Assembly: GCF_019097595.1 (NCBI RefSeq)
Contig: NC_080731.1
Coordinates: 12,051,571 to 12,115,570 of the forward strand
Direction of reading: 5' to 3'
From: Hemibagrus wyckioides
Taxonomy: Eukaryota > Chordata > Actinopteri > Siluriformes > Bagridae
Length of the DNA stretch: 64,000 nt
Of this stretch, positions 37,701 to 51,579 are shown piece after piece. The notes under the pieces were generated by a model. It was not told the origin of the DNA and searched no databases. It was given only the letters and a program-made list of their open reading frames with translations. Within the stretch, counting starts at the first letter, position 1. Every line of letters starts with the position of its first letter. A program made the position numbers and the translations under genes.

Positions 37701-39553
37701 TGATTGCTGGATCCTGCAGCTGTTTTTACTTTATTTCAGCTCTGTCATTTTTCTGCCTCACTTGTTGTAAATCACTTTGATAAAAAAAAAAAAAAAAAAC
37801 TGTAGCAAATGTCTGATGTTAGATATGTCTAAACATAATCTCCACAGTTTCGGGCAGGACGAGGTAAAAAAAACTTCTTGGAATCCTTATAAATTGAAGG
37901 AAGTTAAGGAGAGGTTTGCCAAAGAAGATCGAATGATTAGCAACAAAAGCTTGCACTCCACCTCGATGGATGAAGAAATCAATAGAGTCACCAAGCTCTT
38001 CTGTGACTGGGTCACCTCGCTGGTCAGTCCAAATTACAGTAAACAGACATGCATTCATAACAGTCCGCACTGGCATTATGATTGACATCACTGACATCAC
38101 TTTTGCCCTGTGTAACCTTACGCTATACGCTTATTTCATTTAGGGTGAGGACACCAGTGACATCACAGAGTCCACTATCCTGAACCTGTTTGCCAGTGGC
38201 TGTGAAAAGAAGCCTGGCTTAGCATTCCAAGATGTTGGAACTAATGAAAAACCAGAGGAGATGCCTAAAGACGATTCACACAACCAGGAACTGAAAGATT
38301 CGGAGCTGAACAAGGTAACCACTGAGTTTACAGTGACACAGAAGACACTGTATCAGAGCTACCTTTAATTGTACACAATTCTGCCCCAATTAATCATTTG
38401 CCACTTTCCATCTAATAGCTAGGTCATGAAAGCTACTAGTCTGTGAAGGTGGAACAAAGCCTGCCACTGCATATTTTCAACCCCAAAGACAGCAGTTTTG
38501 TTAGCAGAACCAATTATACCCTTTTGGGCTCCCAGCCATACATAGCTTTGACAATGTTGAGACCTGACGATAGGATGAATGCTTATGCCAATTTTGGGGG
38601 CCCAATTTATTAGGATGTTTGAGATCAGTGACTGGAAATATCTTTCTAGAATCTTCCATTCTTTCTGTTGAACTTGTACATATGTTTATCCAGCCTGAAA
38701 TGTTAATGATAAGGTGGTTAGTGCCAAATGTACAGTATTACTAATATGGATCAGTGTCCTTTTCAAAAACAGCAAGAGGGTGACAGTTCAAGGTTTTTTT
38801 TATCCAGAGTGGTGAATAGAGGAAAGGTAGCTTCAGGTCAAGCCTACTCATGTTGAAATGTATTGTGTTGGGCATTTTTCATATTTGGGTTTAGAAATAT
38901 ATTTGATTTTTAGACTTAAAAAATAAATAATATTTAAACAATTATTTTGTAAAGTAAAAAAACAAAATACAAAGTTTTCTTTAATGAAAAATTATTTCGT
39001 CCAACTTGTCCAGTTATTCTCTCAACCCCAGGTGTATACTCCTAGTAAAAAAACTACATATGGTGCATGGTACTTAAACCCTAAAACGTGGAAGAAGCGG
39101 CCTGCAAATGAGCCACTGAGAGACCCTTCAGTGACTGAAGACTGTGAGTTTGACCAACAACTCACTGAGAAGGTTAGCGTAATCAGCTGGAGCCAATGAA
39201 AGCAGATAGGTTGCTCAATTCATCCTCCGGTCACATGAGGTCTGTTCATTTTTCTCTGCTGAACAGGATGAAGAACTGAAGCAGATGCATGGAGCTCAGG
39301 CTTTTAAGCAGTTCATCATCAGTAAAGGATTAAGAGTTCCTGGGGTAAAGATAAACAATCATGTACTGTAGTGACTCCTGAAACCTGAAAACTAGAATGT
39401 TATACATGGCATAGTCAAACACATCTGATATTTATTTGTATTACTCTGCAGTTTCTCAGTTCTCTTTTTTTGGAGGAAGAGCGGGAGAACAGGAACAGAG
39501 TGACACATGTTACAGCTTCAGCATCTACACCCGCTGTATCTGCCATGCTTTAA
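34786..39553 (+). CDS. fam47e: FAM47E-like protein, complete, 8 exons
   Basis: Exons: 34786-34850, 35897-36269, 37255-37418, 37848-38022, 38144-38314, 39032-39172, 39267-39344 and 39452-39553; 422 residues with phase consistent at every junction. The short first exon ends in DSTPVHP and joins through a split Trp codon to YKERLRTK. Family marks are RRWRFLTSGLDDFRDGYP, then FVDAVEQSL..HPLALYPHLGSGMPPE continuing over the intron into LFYDVLSVLDP, and YGAWYLNPKTWKKR..EPL near the C terminus. These match FAM47 proteins as I remember them (GLDDFR/GMDDFR, HPLAMYPNLG, YG.WYL). Mammalian FAM47E is linked to chromatin and arginine methylation and is testis-rich; function in fish is unknown to me. It lies tail-to-tail with CCDC158, as in human. 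STBD1, its human neighbour, is not seen. Confidence 0.83.
35081..35312. mobile_element. Deleted copy of the 33678-34215 TIR element, opposite orientation
   Basis: The ends TACACCAATCAGGCATAA and TTATGCCTGTTTGGTGTA are inverted. The interior contains GATGATCTCCTCATCATGGC and TCTGATAGAAAGGTGTCAG, the reverse complement of parts of the full-length copy. It lies in FAM47E intron 1. Confidence 0.75.
35590..35836 (+). mobile_element. Tc1-like fragment in FAM47E intron 1
   Basis: TTGGAGTGAAAAAACTCAAATG, CTCAACCCCACTGAACACC and TTTGGGATGAACTC are shared with 31910-32226. The copy is short and decayed and ends about 60 bp before FAM47E exon 2. Confidence 0.6.
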
Positions 39554-39595
39554 ATACACCTCAGCTATCATTCATGTTAAGCTAAGCAGTACTTT

Positions 39596-39601
39596 AATAA
39601 A
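39596..39601 (+). terminator. Probable polyadenylation signal of the FAM47E-like gene
   Basis: AATAAA lies 43 bases after the stop codon, implying a very short 3' UTR. The interval 39610-40490 shows no gene. Confidence 0.5.
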
Positions 39602-40489
39602 GGATAAATAAATGACATTTTGGACAGCAGTCATTACTATTTTTAACTGTAAAAATGTTGGAAATGTCCTTTATTTAAATTAAACCATGTGTCTAAATAA
39701 CGTTTTGCCAGATTATACATTTTAGTCACTTATCTGGCTCATATTCTTTTTTTTATATGTTAAAAAAACCCCATTTATTTGCATTGTAAATTAATTCTTC
39801 TGTCTTCTGTCTTGTCTAGACTCTTATCGTTTTTGTGTGTTTTTCTCTCTTTGATCCTCCTCCTCATCTTTTCCTGGCTTTTAATCATAGAGGTCTTTTC
39901 TGCAAAAGTGTCAGACAAACAGAGCAATATAAGCTTTCCATTATTAAAAAACAAAGCAAAAAATGTTCACAAACTCTACTCTCAGCAACACTCCTACCTT
40001 GATTCTTTATCTGATGATCCTCTGCTTTGTTCTGAAGGCTGGTCAGCTTGCTCTGCTGTTTTTTTGCATGTCTGCCCTGCTATTTCAGCTTGCTTAATGA
40101 AAGCTGTTTCAATAAATATATAAATATATATAAGCATATTTACTGTATCTTGACATATAAGCAAGCTGTCAAATTAGCATTATTTGGAAAGTTATTTCCT
40201 AATAACAAATGCTATTAACAAATATAGTAGTATTAGTAACAAAATATAACAAAAGTGGTATTCAGATGCATTATAAAGCCTTACAGAAGCAATTTAATCT
40301 TTAGCCACAGGAAACTATGACTCCAGTAAGTGCCTGGTTGAGATGAACAGCTCATTTTTAATATTAGTTTCAAAATATACACTTTGTTCTTACATTTTCT
40401 TTAGATCCCATGCTATATTTAGCCCCCCTTTTATAATAACCTCCACTCTTCTGAAAAGGCTTTCCATTGGATTTTGGAAAGTAGCTGTG

Positions 40490-40802
40490 TTGAGTTGTCA
40501 GTTCAGCTATAAGAGCGTTAGTGAGGTCACTGGTCAGGCCCTGGTGTTGGGAGTGGAGATCTGGGGTGCAGTCGAATTTCCTGTTCATTCCAAAATGTGT
40601 TCAGTGGGGTTGAGGTCAAGAATCTGTGCAGGACACTCCAGTTCTTCCATATTAACATAGGCAAACCATTTTTTATGACTGGTTTTGTGCAGTGGGTCAT
40701 CAAAGGGAAATTGTAAAGCTACAGTGAACATCCTGTACAATTGTGTGCTTCTAACTGTGGCACGTTTGGGAAAGGCTCACGTGTTTTAGCCATATAGTAT
40801 AT
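40490..40802 (-). mobile_element. Tc1-like fragment, minus orientation
   Basis: GTCAGTTCAGCTATAAGAGC, GTGAGGTCACTGGTCAGGCC and GTGTTCAGTGGGGTTGAGG are the reverse complement of the family seen at 31910 and 35590. The frame is broken. It lies between the 3' ends of FAM47E and CCDC158. Confidence 0.6.
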
Positions 40803-40969
40803 GCAAGATAACTAAAATAGAACAATGCATCAAATATATTTTTAATACTAAAATATAAATAAAGCTTTAGTAACCCATAATGTTGCAAACCAGTTACACC
40901 GTGGCTTGTGTTAGACAATTATCTGGCTAAAACAATATAAACTTGGTTTGATACAAAATAAAGGCTTAC

Positions 40970-43900
40970 ATGTTTGCGCAGTAAGGGAAGGACTTTGTGT
41001 TCTGAGGCTATTAAAGATATTGTTAGGAAGGTCAGAGGTCAGGAGGGAGTGTACTGGAGACCTCCGTCCCAGTGCTGTGAATGAATTGTGTTGAGGCCGG
41101 CACACTCTCATTCCAGCTTTATCTATGAAAAAAGAAATATTCGGCAGCAAAAATACATTAAATTGTAGGGAACATTGCATTTTATATGTAAAATTTTAGT
41201 TAAGAATTAATGTTCACTATATGCTCTTGCACAAATGACAAGAGGTTAAGATTTGGGGGGGATTTGCTACTGTAAATGGACGTGTTCATTTATTAATTAC
41301 ATTCATCATTACAGCAGTACACTCACTGTTAGCGGAAAAATCACCGTTCATGTCCTGTTTATTGAAGTTAGGGACTCGGACAGGATCTTGTTCACTGCAT
41401 TATGGCCAAACATGCAGGGCAGGCCAAGCGTGAATTAATGGCAGTGTGCATTAACAGCGCAACATAGAATGAAGAAAGAGAGGAGTTCAAACAGTCAGGA
41501 AGTATTGCCATATAATCATGTGTTACAGAATAGAGACTGATACTGAAGTGAATCTCACACAAGCAAGCATCAAGCAATGCCGAAATGCAGAAAATTTGTA
41601 CAAATATACACAATCTTATGTTTGAGATGTTCTCACCGGTCACTGATACTTGTGCTTGTCTTCCTGTTTTCACCTTCAACTCTCCTGGTCACTTCATCTC
41701 TGGATAAATAAGTCACACATTATCAAGCTATTGCAATCACATGCTTTTTAATCAAAAAAAAAACAATAGAAGCTACAGCTGTCAATGTAACATTCTAGCT
41801 TAAAGAAATGATCTAGAAAGAAATGGCATTGCTTAAGTCTGAAAACCCCTGGAGTATTCCTTTAATTATTACATTTGGGTAATTACCACAGAGATGAATT
41901 GACTAATTTCCCTGTACTGTCAAAACAAAACCCAAGAGCAGTTGTTAAGGTTTGTCAGTAGGGATTGTTCAGTAGAGATCTACATATATATATATGTATT
42001 TTTGTAAAGCTGCTTATAATGTCCTCTGATAATCACATGACTAAAATGTGATAATGTCCTCTGATAATCACAAAACTAAATTGAATTTAATTGAATATTG
42101 TTAACATGGATTTTTCTATCACCTCTATATGAATTCTTCAGTTGTAAATAAGCTCTACATGTATAAAATGAATGCTTTTAGAGAGTCATAAGTTTATATA
42201 CGTCTTGCAGAATCTGCAAATCTTAACTATTACAAAAGGAGCAATTGAGCAACTTATTTTAAATTGTTATGATTTTGTTTAAGTATCTTATTTTTTCCAG
42301 TGTTACTCCCCTTTAGAAGCTACATAAGACATTTACAAGACAAAAAAAAACAACTCATGACCCTAACTGTATGGAGATGCGGCCTGGTTTATTTTAACAC
42401 AATATTTTTCAGGCATAGAGTTTTCTTAAGTAATATAATTTTCTTCTAGTGCACTGCATAATTTTTGTTTCAGTTTTAAATATCTATTGTTGTGTTGAAT
42501 ATTATTGAGTTCAACAGCAACAGTAGAAAAACACAGGCCTGTTTTTTAGGCTACTGATTAGCTTGTTGAAATCATTTACACTCCTGGTTTCTCATAGAAG
42601 AGCTCCACAATGATTGATCTGAGACAAGACTCTTTACTTTCTGCTCCTCCTCAAGCTGGTGTAGAAGGTGTCAGGGCTCTGCTCCATATCAATCACACTG
42701 CGTAGCTCTTTAACCAGGCTCTGCAGCTCCAGAACTGGGCTACACTTCCGGCTACTAATATTTAGCTGGACACAGAGAAAGAGATAAAAAAAAAAAAAAC
42801 ACACTCCAAACTATTCTTACTGGCTGTTACTGGTAGTACTTTGTCATTGTAAGGGTTTATACCTCTACCTGGCTGGCAGAGTGAGCTTGAAAGGACACTT
42901 GTGCTGAAATTGAAGGGCTGGTGATGGGTGATGTGCAGATGTTGTTCGTAGGTAGTAAATCTTGTCCGTGCTCACAAGTTCTGGCACTGGTGGATCGTAA
43001 GTTCTGGCCCTCCTAGACATGATACACAAAGCAGTATTGTACTGTTGAACACTGTGATGATGTAAATGATAGCAATCACTGTTAGCACAGCTGAATGGAA
43101 ATCTCAGTACAAAGCATACCTTCAGCTCTAGTGTGTGCTGGAGTTTCAGCCTCATGATCTCTTGCTGCTGTTTCTGAATGTACTCTTGGCACTCTACAAA
43201 ACTGTCAGACATCTGGAAGAGATAAAGCATAAAAGTCATGGGATAGAAACACTATATTGTGGCTTTCAGTAGAGCTGTCAGAATTAATGTTCATATTAGA
43301 TGTTCAAAGACAAAATGTCTTCCAAAAATGTAAGAGGTGAGTCCTTAAAATATTTTTTTAAACCAAATCACCTGCTTGACAATTAGTCTAAATAAATAAA
43401 TCATGTATGGTATACGTTTTCACACATCATTTTAATCTAAGTAATGTCCAAAAGGCACTCTTTGAAGGCACTATTTTTTATTAAACCTTATTGTGCCTGT
43501 TTTCATCTTCCCTGCTGCACATTCTGATTAAAAGATTTAAGAGAACCTTGTGCAGAGCTGTGTCAAGCCGCTCAATTTCGCTCTTCAGCAGGTTCTCCTT
43601 AGAACGACAAACCTCCAACTCTGTCTCGAGCCTTTTCCGTCTCTCCCTCTCAAAAAGCACCATCTGTGCTTGACGTTTGCTCTTCATCACCTGGTGGTTC
43701 TTTTCCTGAGAGTCCAACAACCAGAACGACAGCAACTGGGTTAATCTGACTTTATTAAAACCATTATATTCAAGCAGGATATTGAATAATTCAAACATGG
43801 GAAGTATGCTGCAAATACAGCAAAAAAATATTTAAGGAACCAAATTAAAAAATGCAGAATAGACCGATTTGTTGCGGTCTAAGTTAATGCCATTAAAAGC

Positions 43901-46900
43901 AATGATGCTTTATTTATCCCCCTTAATGATCAGTCTTTTGGCCAGTAATTTTATTGCAGCTAATAAGATTTTTAACCAAAAGGCTGAGGAGAGAATGGGA
44001 TAACATTAATCCAAACACATCTTTTATGCTGCACCATTTAAATGCATTATTGTGTGTGGTAATGCTAATGTAAACGCCTGTCATCACTGTGATTATTACA
44101 GACATTTCTCATGTTAAATGTGAAATAAAAGTATAACCCAATGTTATACTAGCTTCTTTTTGAGAAAGTTCTTATTTCTGACTGTACAGTGGCCCAGATG
44201 ACAGAGTTTGCCATTGGACCTGCTGGTAAAGAGCTGTACCTGAGTGAGTTTTTCTGTGCTCTCCTCCAGCATCTGTACACGGCTCTGGAGTAAATCAACC
44301 TGTTCTCGCTTGGCAGTGATCTGCTTCTGGATGCCTAAGGCAACCTTTAGACCTGAAAGACCACATATAGCACCAAACAACTTATAATCAGAAAACATAA
44401 ATATCTTATATAAGCATTGAAACGTTATCAGGGAGTTACTAAAATCATTACCATGTGACACTGTGTTAGCTTTGGTGTGTGGATCATGTAAATCTGTGAC
44501 CGAAATTTAAACAAGAATGAAAACTCCGAATATCTGTTTCACATGACCTGAAGAAAGTGACCTAGCAGCTACTCTGTTAAGTTTCTGCCAATGATTAAAA
44601 GGATGCTTTGTTTAGCTTCTCGAAAAGACTGAAGCTTGCGTCATATGGGACCACATTGTTCCCATTCTCTTCACAAGCGCCTATGTACCATGCAATAATA
44701 CACAAGCAATATAACAAATAGTCTTATAGAAACTACACTCCAGAGGCCAGAACCTAGACAATACAAACACAATGTTTTCCAAAGTGTTTAACACTGCACA
44801 GTTTCTTGCTGTAACAATCGTACCATGATGACGTTCAGCAAACGAACAAATGGCTGAACAGCAGAGTCGGGTTACACTGTCACATGATGGAAAATCACAT
44901 AGAATATGCGGAGGAAGAATAATAGGAGGAAACTAGTGAACCAAGATGCTCCAAAACCAGCATCCCAGTATGTAGCCTTCCTGCTATTCTAAGGAACTGA
45001 GGGGAGGGCTACATGCGTGAACACAATCCTTAAAGAAGCCAAATGCAACTAGAGGGTCAGAGTCTTCCACCTATTATTTCAACTTGACCCAGATCTCACC
45101 TCACTCAATGAACATTGTGAATTACCTTTGCACAAAAACAGCTGATTATAAAAACATCCTTTCCCTTCAAGCATGGGCTGCTCACTGGAGATGGAGAGCT
45201 ATGTTTGTACTTATATACATTAACACTTCCTATACATTCTTTCCCAGGGCTTTGATATGTCCACAAATAGTGAATGATCCTAGGGGGTCAGCGAGTGCCA
45301 CTTTGGCTCTCGTTTCCCCATTGTGTCATTGTAAAGACGAAGGTTGGCCTAATTGAAAACGGTCTTTTTGTTTGGGGTTAATCAGTAAATGGAAATTACA
45401 AAGCGGGTGCGCACAAATGATTCCAGCAATCCTTTCATATTGGAAGTGCAAACAATGGCTAAATTTAGTTAAATTTAGTTACAGTTATCTGACTTGTACT
45501 TAAGTCTAGTGAAGAAGCTGTGCTGGTACCTCAATAGAATTAAACTTCATTAAAATGTTCACAGCTTACTGCGATAAAAATGCCATAAAATAGACGGCAG
45601 ATATTTTAGAACAGTAATAACTAAAAGTACAATTTAAGCAAGACAAAATTCAAACATCTGTTACCAGCAATTTACACCGATCAGGCATAGCATTATGACC
45701 ACCTGCCTAATATTGTGTTTGTTCCCCTTTTGCTGCCAAAACAGCCCTGAGGCATGGACTCCACTAGATCCATGAAGGTGTGCTATAGTATCTGACACCA
45801 AGATGTTAGCAATAGATCCTTTAAGGACTTAAAGGATACTTTTGATAGAGACTGACCATGTATGCAGGCCTGCAGTTTTGGAGATGCTCTGATCCAGTCA
45901 TCTAGCCATCTCAATTTGGCCCTTGTCAAACTCGCTCTATATCCTTACGCTTGCCCATTTTTCCTGCTTCTAACACATCAACTTTGAGGACAAAATGTTC
46001 ACTTGCTGCCTAATATATCCCACCCACTAACAGGTGCCATGATGAGGAGATCATCAGTGTCATTCACTTCACCTCTCACTGCTCATAAGGTTATGCCTGA
46101 TCAGTGTATGTACATTCAGAGTATGAACCATAGTAACAGTAAGGCACACACATAAGATTATATTAATGCACTCTACATTAATTAGGTTTGTGCAGTTTTG
46201 CTCCAAAATATTTATTCAGCTGTACACAGACAATAGGATAACCTATACTACATATTGTTAAGTGATAAGAGCTTCACTGTCCTGAGGTTTGGTCAGTTAA
46301 TGCGAAGTGCCATTTGGGGATGTATCTGTGATCAGAATGACCCAATCATCCATTGCAATTGCACTAAAGATTACCTAGATGTCAAGGAGTCAGGATTTGG
46401 ATTAATACTTTGGCACTGCTGAATTTACAGTGTGGATAGGGTTAAAAATCTATTGCGTTACCTTTTGCTTTACTTTTTAACCACTTTAATGTTACTTTAT
46501 ATATGGTGCACCCTATATACTGTATTTGGTGTGTGTGTGTGTGTGTGTTTATGTGTGTGTGTGTGAGTACCATGCTCATCGGCACCCTCCAGTGCTTTGA
46601 GAGTGCTCTTGGCCTTCTCCAAGTCGTTTCGGATGGTATTACGCTGGGCTTTTAGCTTGCTGTTTTGCCATTGCAGCTCCTCGGTTTTCCTGCTGTGTTC
46701 TTCTCTCAAAGCCTCATGCTCTTCTAATAGAGAGAACCAACACAGGTGTGTGCATGCAAGTCAAGACCTTTTAAAAATGTCATATAGTGACATAACGCAG
46801 TATTTGCAATAGACGCCGTTGCTATAAATCCAGGGTCATCACTATTGTTGTTAATGGTGATTTTGTGGGGGTCCACTAAATTCCAGCGGTCAATCTGCCT

Positions 46901-49900
46901 CTTAGTACAACTATATTGTTGCATGCATAATAAGCTTAATCATATCAAGTGAAACAGAATTCAAGTAAAACTACAAAACAATTCAATATTGATTAAATAC
47001 GTTTCAATTTCATAAAGTAGTATACGAGTAGCAGGGCCTACACCATTCAGAGGGCCCCAAAATTCCTAGCTATGGCCCTTTGTACAGCCATCTTTTCCTT
47101 GAACCTTCTTGCCAAGCTAGAGCTGGTTATTTAATGAGTAGAAACTCTGGTGGTTATTCTGGGTATAGAAAACTACAATTTGTAGGAACTAAGTAGTGTG
47201 ATCCAAGGTCATGCCAGTCATCACAGGGCTACAAGCAGGACTGCTAAAATCTATATGCTGAAGCCAGTTGTGAGCTAGAGCATCAAGGCATCTAGTTCCA
47301 AAAGGCTGTTCAGGTCTGCTAGAGAGAAGCAGAAATGGCAATGTGTTGGCCTGGCACTGGCGAAGAAGTTCTGAGTTCTTACTTCTGGGTGCAGACCCCA
47401 CTCTTCTGGACATATGTATCTCAACAATGTGTCTGTCATACCAGTGTAGAGGAGTTACTCTCACTGAGACCAAATGAGAACATCCTGTGTGAGAAGAGAA
47501 ACCATATCCTTCCTTCAGGACTCCAGCTGTTAGGACTGCCCTGCGTCTAAACCTGTTTATCTGAGACAGAGTCTGTGAGGTCCAGCCATATGCAGATATT
47601 CCAGTTCTAAAATCTGCATTGACAACAAGACTGGGGGATCACTACTGCCAATAAACCCCCTGAGGCAGGAATATCATACATACCACACAATGGTAGCCTT
47701 TCTGAATCTGACTGGCAAGCACAGTAATATCCACAACACATTTGGAGTGATGAGTTAACTAGCATTCTTTATGAATCTAGCCATATGTTGATTAAACAGG
47801 TAACCTGCTCTACACAGTGTAAGGGAGCTTTTTTTTGTTTTGCTCACTGTGAGCCAGGGCACTGTACCATGGCTGATGAAAGAGACTGTGTCATGCATGG
47901 CCTGATTCTCTGTGGGGGCTAATAGGAGCTGACAAATTAAAAAGGGGTAGGTTGTGAGGAGGGAAGACTCTAAACCCAGAGATGTGGATTAGCAGAAATC
48001 CAGCTTAACATTAGACAGAGCATTTATGTTAAGAGAAAATACCACCCGAGAATCTCTACCAAGTAAGACTTCTAGTTACTAGATGGCAGAGGATTTTGAA
48101 TATTTAGAGGAGAAAGCAGCCCACTAGGAAAGAGCTGCATGGACGCTAGGTCCATAACGTTTACCTGTAATTATCTATGTACACATGCATAAAGGATAAA
48201 CAAAAAGATGGCTGTTTGACAATAGTATTTATTGAAAATACTGTGCCATATGTGGCTGTGTTGCAAGGTGTATGCATTCACATGTGCACAGTGAGTATCT
48301 AGATGTTTTACATCGCCGTTGATAATGGAGAAGTAAAACTGAAAGACCATTCGAAATTGGAGTCAGAACTAGGTTCATACATGACTAGGGCCTGTAATAC
48401 TCCCTCCATCAACAATTTGATAGGAAATTTCAGTTTAAGTGCTACATCTGGCACAGTCAGATGAGTATTTCTCTTTACCCTTGATTTGCTCCAGCTTCTT
48501 GCGCTGGCTCTCCAGCTCAGAAGTCATCTGCTGTTTCTCCAGAGTTAGCTGGTGGAGGCTGCTGGCTCTCTCTGATAGCGCTGCCCGCTGCTGGGTCTTC
48601 TCCTGCTCCAGAGCACTCAGCCTCAGTTCGGCCTCCAGCAGAGCAGCCTGTTCACACAGACAAGTACACCAGAGTTTTGTATGCTACCTCTCAGCAGTTG
48701 CAATTCTAGGTTAGTGACCACAATTTGTGTGCTCAAACCCTGACCAGTTTCCTTCCATAACACCTTTTTTTGGGCAAACAAAATATAAAACAATAATCAT
48801 TATTGAAATGAATTTAATTTGTTAATTTACAAACTTAATTAGTTCTGGGTTATATGACAAATAAATATGAATATTGTGGTTGTTACCTTACAATACACTG
48901 ACCATCTCGCAATAAGAAGCAGCAGATTCATGCAATTCTTGTGCAACTGTCCAAATAGTATACAAGTATACATCTTTTCACTGAACACTCATAGTTGAAC
49001 TCTAAATATAACCTAATGACTGCAAGTTAGTGAGATGGCGATTAATAGACAGGGATGCAGCTGCTATTGGCATAGAACATCCTCGGTCTGATTCTTGGCT
49101 CCGGTTACTGCATTGTTTTTCATGTTATCCATGTGTCTGCTACACTCTCCTCCAAATTTCCTCTGACCCCAACAACCAACCTCATCCACTGCCCCATCCC
49201 CTAATCCCCCCAGCTTAAAAACATGCTGGTAGGTGGATTGCCTATACTAAATTGCCTCTAGGTGTGAATGTGCGTATTATGGACAGATCTGTACATGTAG
49301 AGAACGTAATCCAAATTTTTAAAACTTTATAGGTTTACCCTCAGCTGCTGGTTGTCCAGCCGGAGCTGCTCAAGCTGCATGGTAAGACTGTTCCTCTCCT
49401 GCTGCAAGGCCACCAGAGGCCTCATGAGCAACTCGCCACTGTTTTTTCCATCTTCCAGCCTGACCTTCAACAGCTCCAGCTCAGTCTGTAGTGCCTGCAC
49501 CTGTGTGTGTGCCTCCTCCAGCTGAGTGCAGTCATGTTGCATTTCTTGCTGCTTCAGTGGCAGCTCTGCATCCCATTGGTCCAGAGACTGAAGCCTCCTG
49601 CCTACACCACTGCTCTGCTCCTGCATTACATACATCATTCCACATGACATTTCATACAAATCATTCAACATTATGTGTGAAAGAGCATGTTGTTTGGCCA
49701 CATGCCCCACTGCACTAGACTTAACTCAGTTTTATCTTAAGTGGTTCCAGGTGATAAACTCATAAGGCAATTATGATCATTTCTATTTTACAAGCTTGGA
49801 AATGCCCAGAGAATAAAATGACAAAAACAATAGGATATTTAGATCAGATTAATCAAATACGATTATAACAAATACTAGGAAAGCTGATGCCTGGTTTCTC

Positions 49901-51544
49901 ACATGCAAACACTTAGTGTTTTTGTCACCAAGAAGCAACTCTTTTTGTGTCCCTTGCTGTTCTGAATCTAACTTAAATATAAAAAAGTATTGTCAAATGG
50001 TACAAGTATATGTATGCATCACCCTCAATCAGATCACAAGTCTTCAGATGTTCAGACTGAGATAGTATAGTTACAGACTTAGCTAATGTACATACACAGC
50101 AATTTTTCCTGCCAACCTCTATGTCCTCATGTGCCTGGCACTGCTCTCTCAGAGATCGGACAAGATTGTCAAGCTGCTGAACTCCAAGACCGCACTGCTC
50201 CAGTTTATGTCTCCGTTGCCGCTCTTGGCACAGCTCCTCTGCAGTCTGACGGAGCTCTGTCTGGGATAGAGAGGTTCAGTTGTTGTCAAAAACAATTGTA
50301 CCACACAATGCAAATTTCTATATTTCACTCTAAATTGTGCTGTGATTGAACTCTCATCAATTATTTTAAAATTCCTTTATGCATTGTCACAGGCAGAATA
50401 AATAAAAATTAGAGGGTAGTAAGGAATAGGAAGACGTTCCTTAAAATAGCAGGCAAATATATGTGATCAAGTCAGATCATCTTATCTGTGATTATAAAAC
50501 CTTTTTTAGGGGAAATTATTTACCTTGTGGATTTGGTGTAAGAAGTACTGTCATTGTGTTTCATCTATTATTTATCAAACTGAGGAATTGTGTTCATGAG
50601 AAAGCTTGGGTGTCCATGAAATCTCTCTCTAAAATGTATGTCTGCTCTTCTGAAGTGTAATGTGCATTAAGGTTAAATGTGTATTACTGTGAGTCGACAC
50701 AGCTGGGTGTCCTGATCCTCAGCCTGCTGGAGTAAAAGGTCTCTCTCTTTCTGGACCTGCTCTGCCAGGGATTTTGCATGAGCCAGCGCCTCCTCCAGAA
50801 CACTGACCTAATTGAGGATCCACAGGTTTATTCAGCACACTTTACAGCCTGCTTGATTTTTTCATCCAGTATATGGAGAGAAAAACAGCATGTGGTCATC
50901 ATATTACTTGCTACAACTCATTCCTCTTTTTGAGTAGCAATTTTTTTAAACTCGTTTTGGCCTAACCTTAGCCGTGTAGCTCTTCTGTTTCTCCAGCAGG
51001 TCTGAGCGCAGTAGCGAGAGTTCAGACTTCATATCACTCATCTCTGACTGGTGTAATGAGGTTTGGCTCTGGAGCTGTAGTCTTTGTATGAACACAAAAC
51101 CGAGATTAATTGAAAATACAAACTAGTTATTTATAGACAGAGTCTGGGAGAAGAGGGTCTGCACAGCATTTAAAAGTGGTTCAGGTTTTGGCCAGATACC
51201 TCTGGAATAAAGAGCCATTCCAACTTTGTTGAGGTTTAAAATTTTACTAAAGTACATTTAAAAGTAAATCGTGTGACATTTCACACAGCTAATTTCTTAA
51301 AAGCACAGTGTCCATGTTGTGAAATGTTTTGTTGTGAAATCGCTCTTACTTTAATATTTCCACCTGGTGTTCCAGGCCATCTGTGTTAGTCTGAGAGCTC
51401 TCCAGTTTCTCAGTCAACATCGCCACCTTCTGTTCATGACTGGTAATGAGCTGCTCCACTCTTGCTCCAAAAACAACAAAAAAAGGTCAGATGTAAATTT
51501 GTAGTCAAGATAAAATACATAACGTCTCACTGTATAAAAGGTTA

Positions 51545-51579
<35 letters not shown>

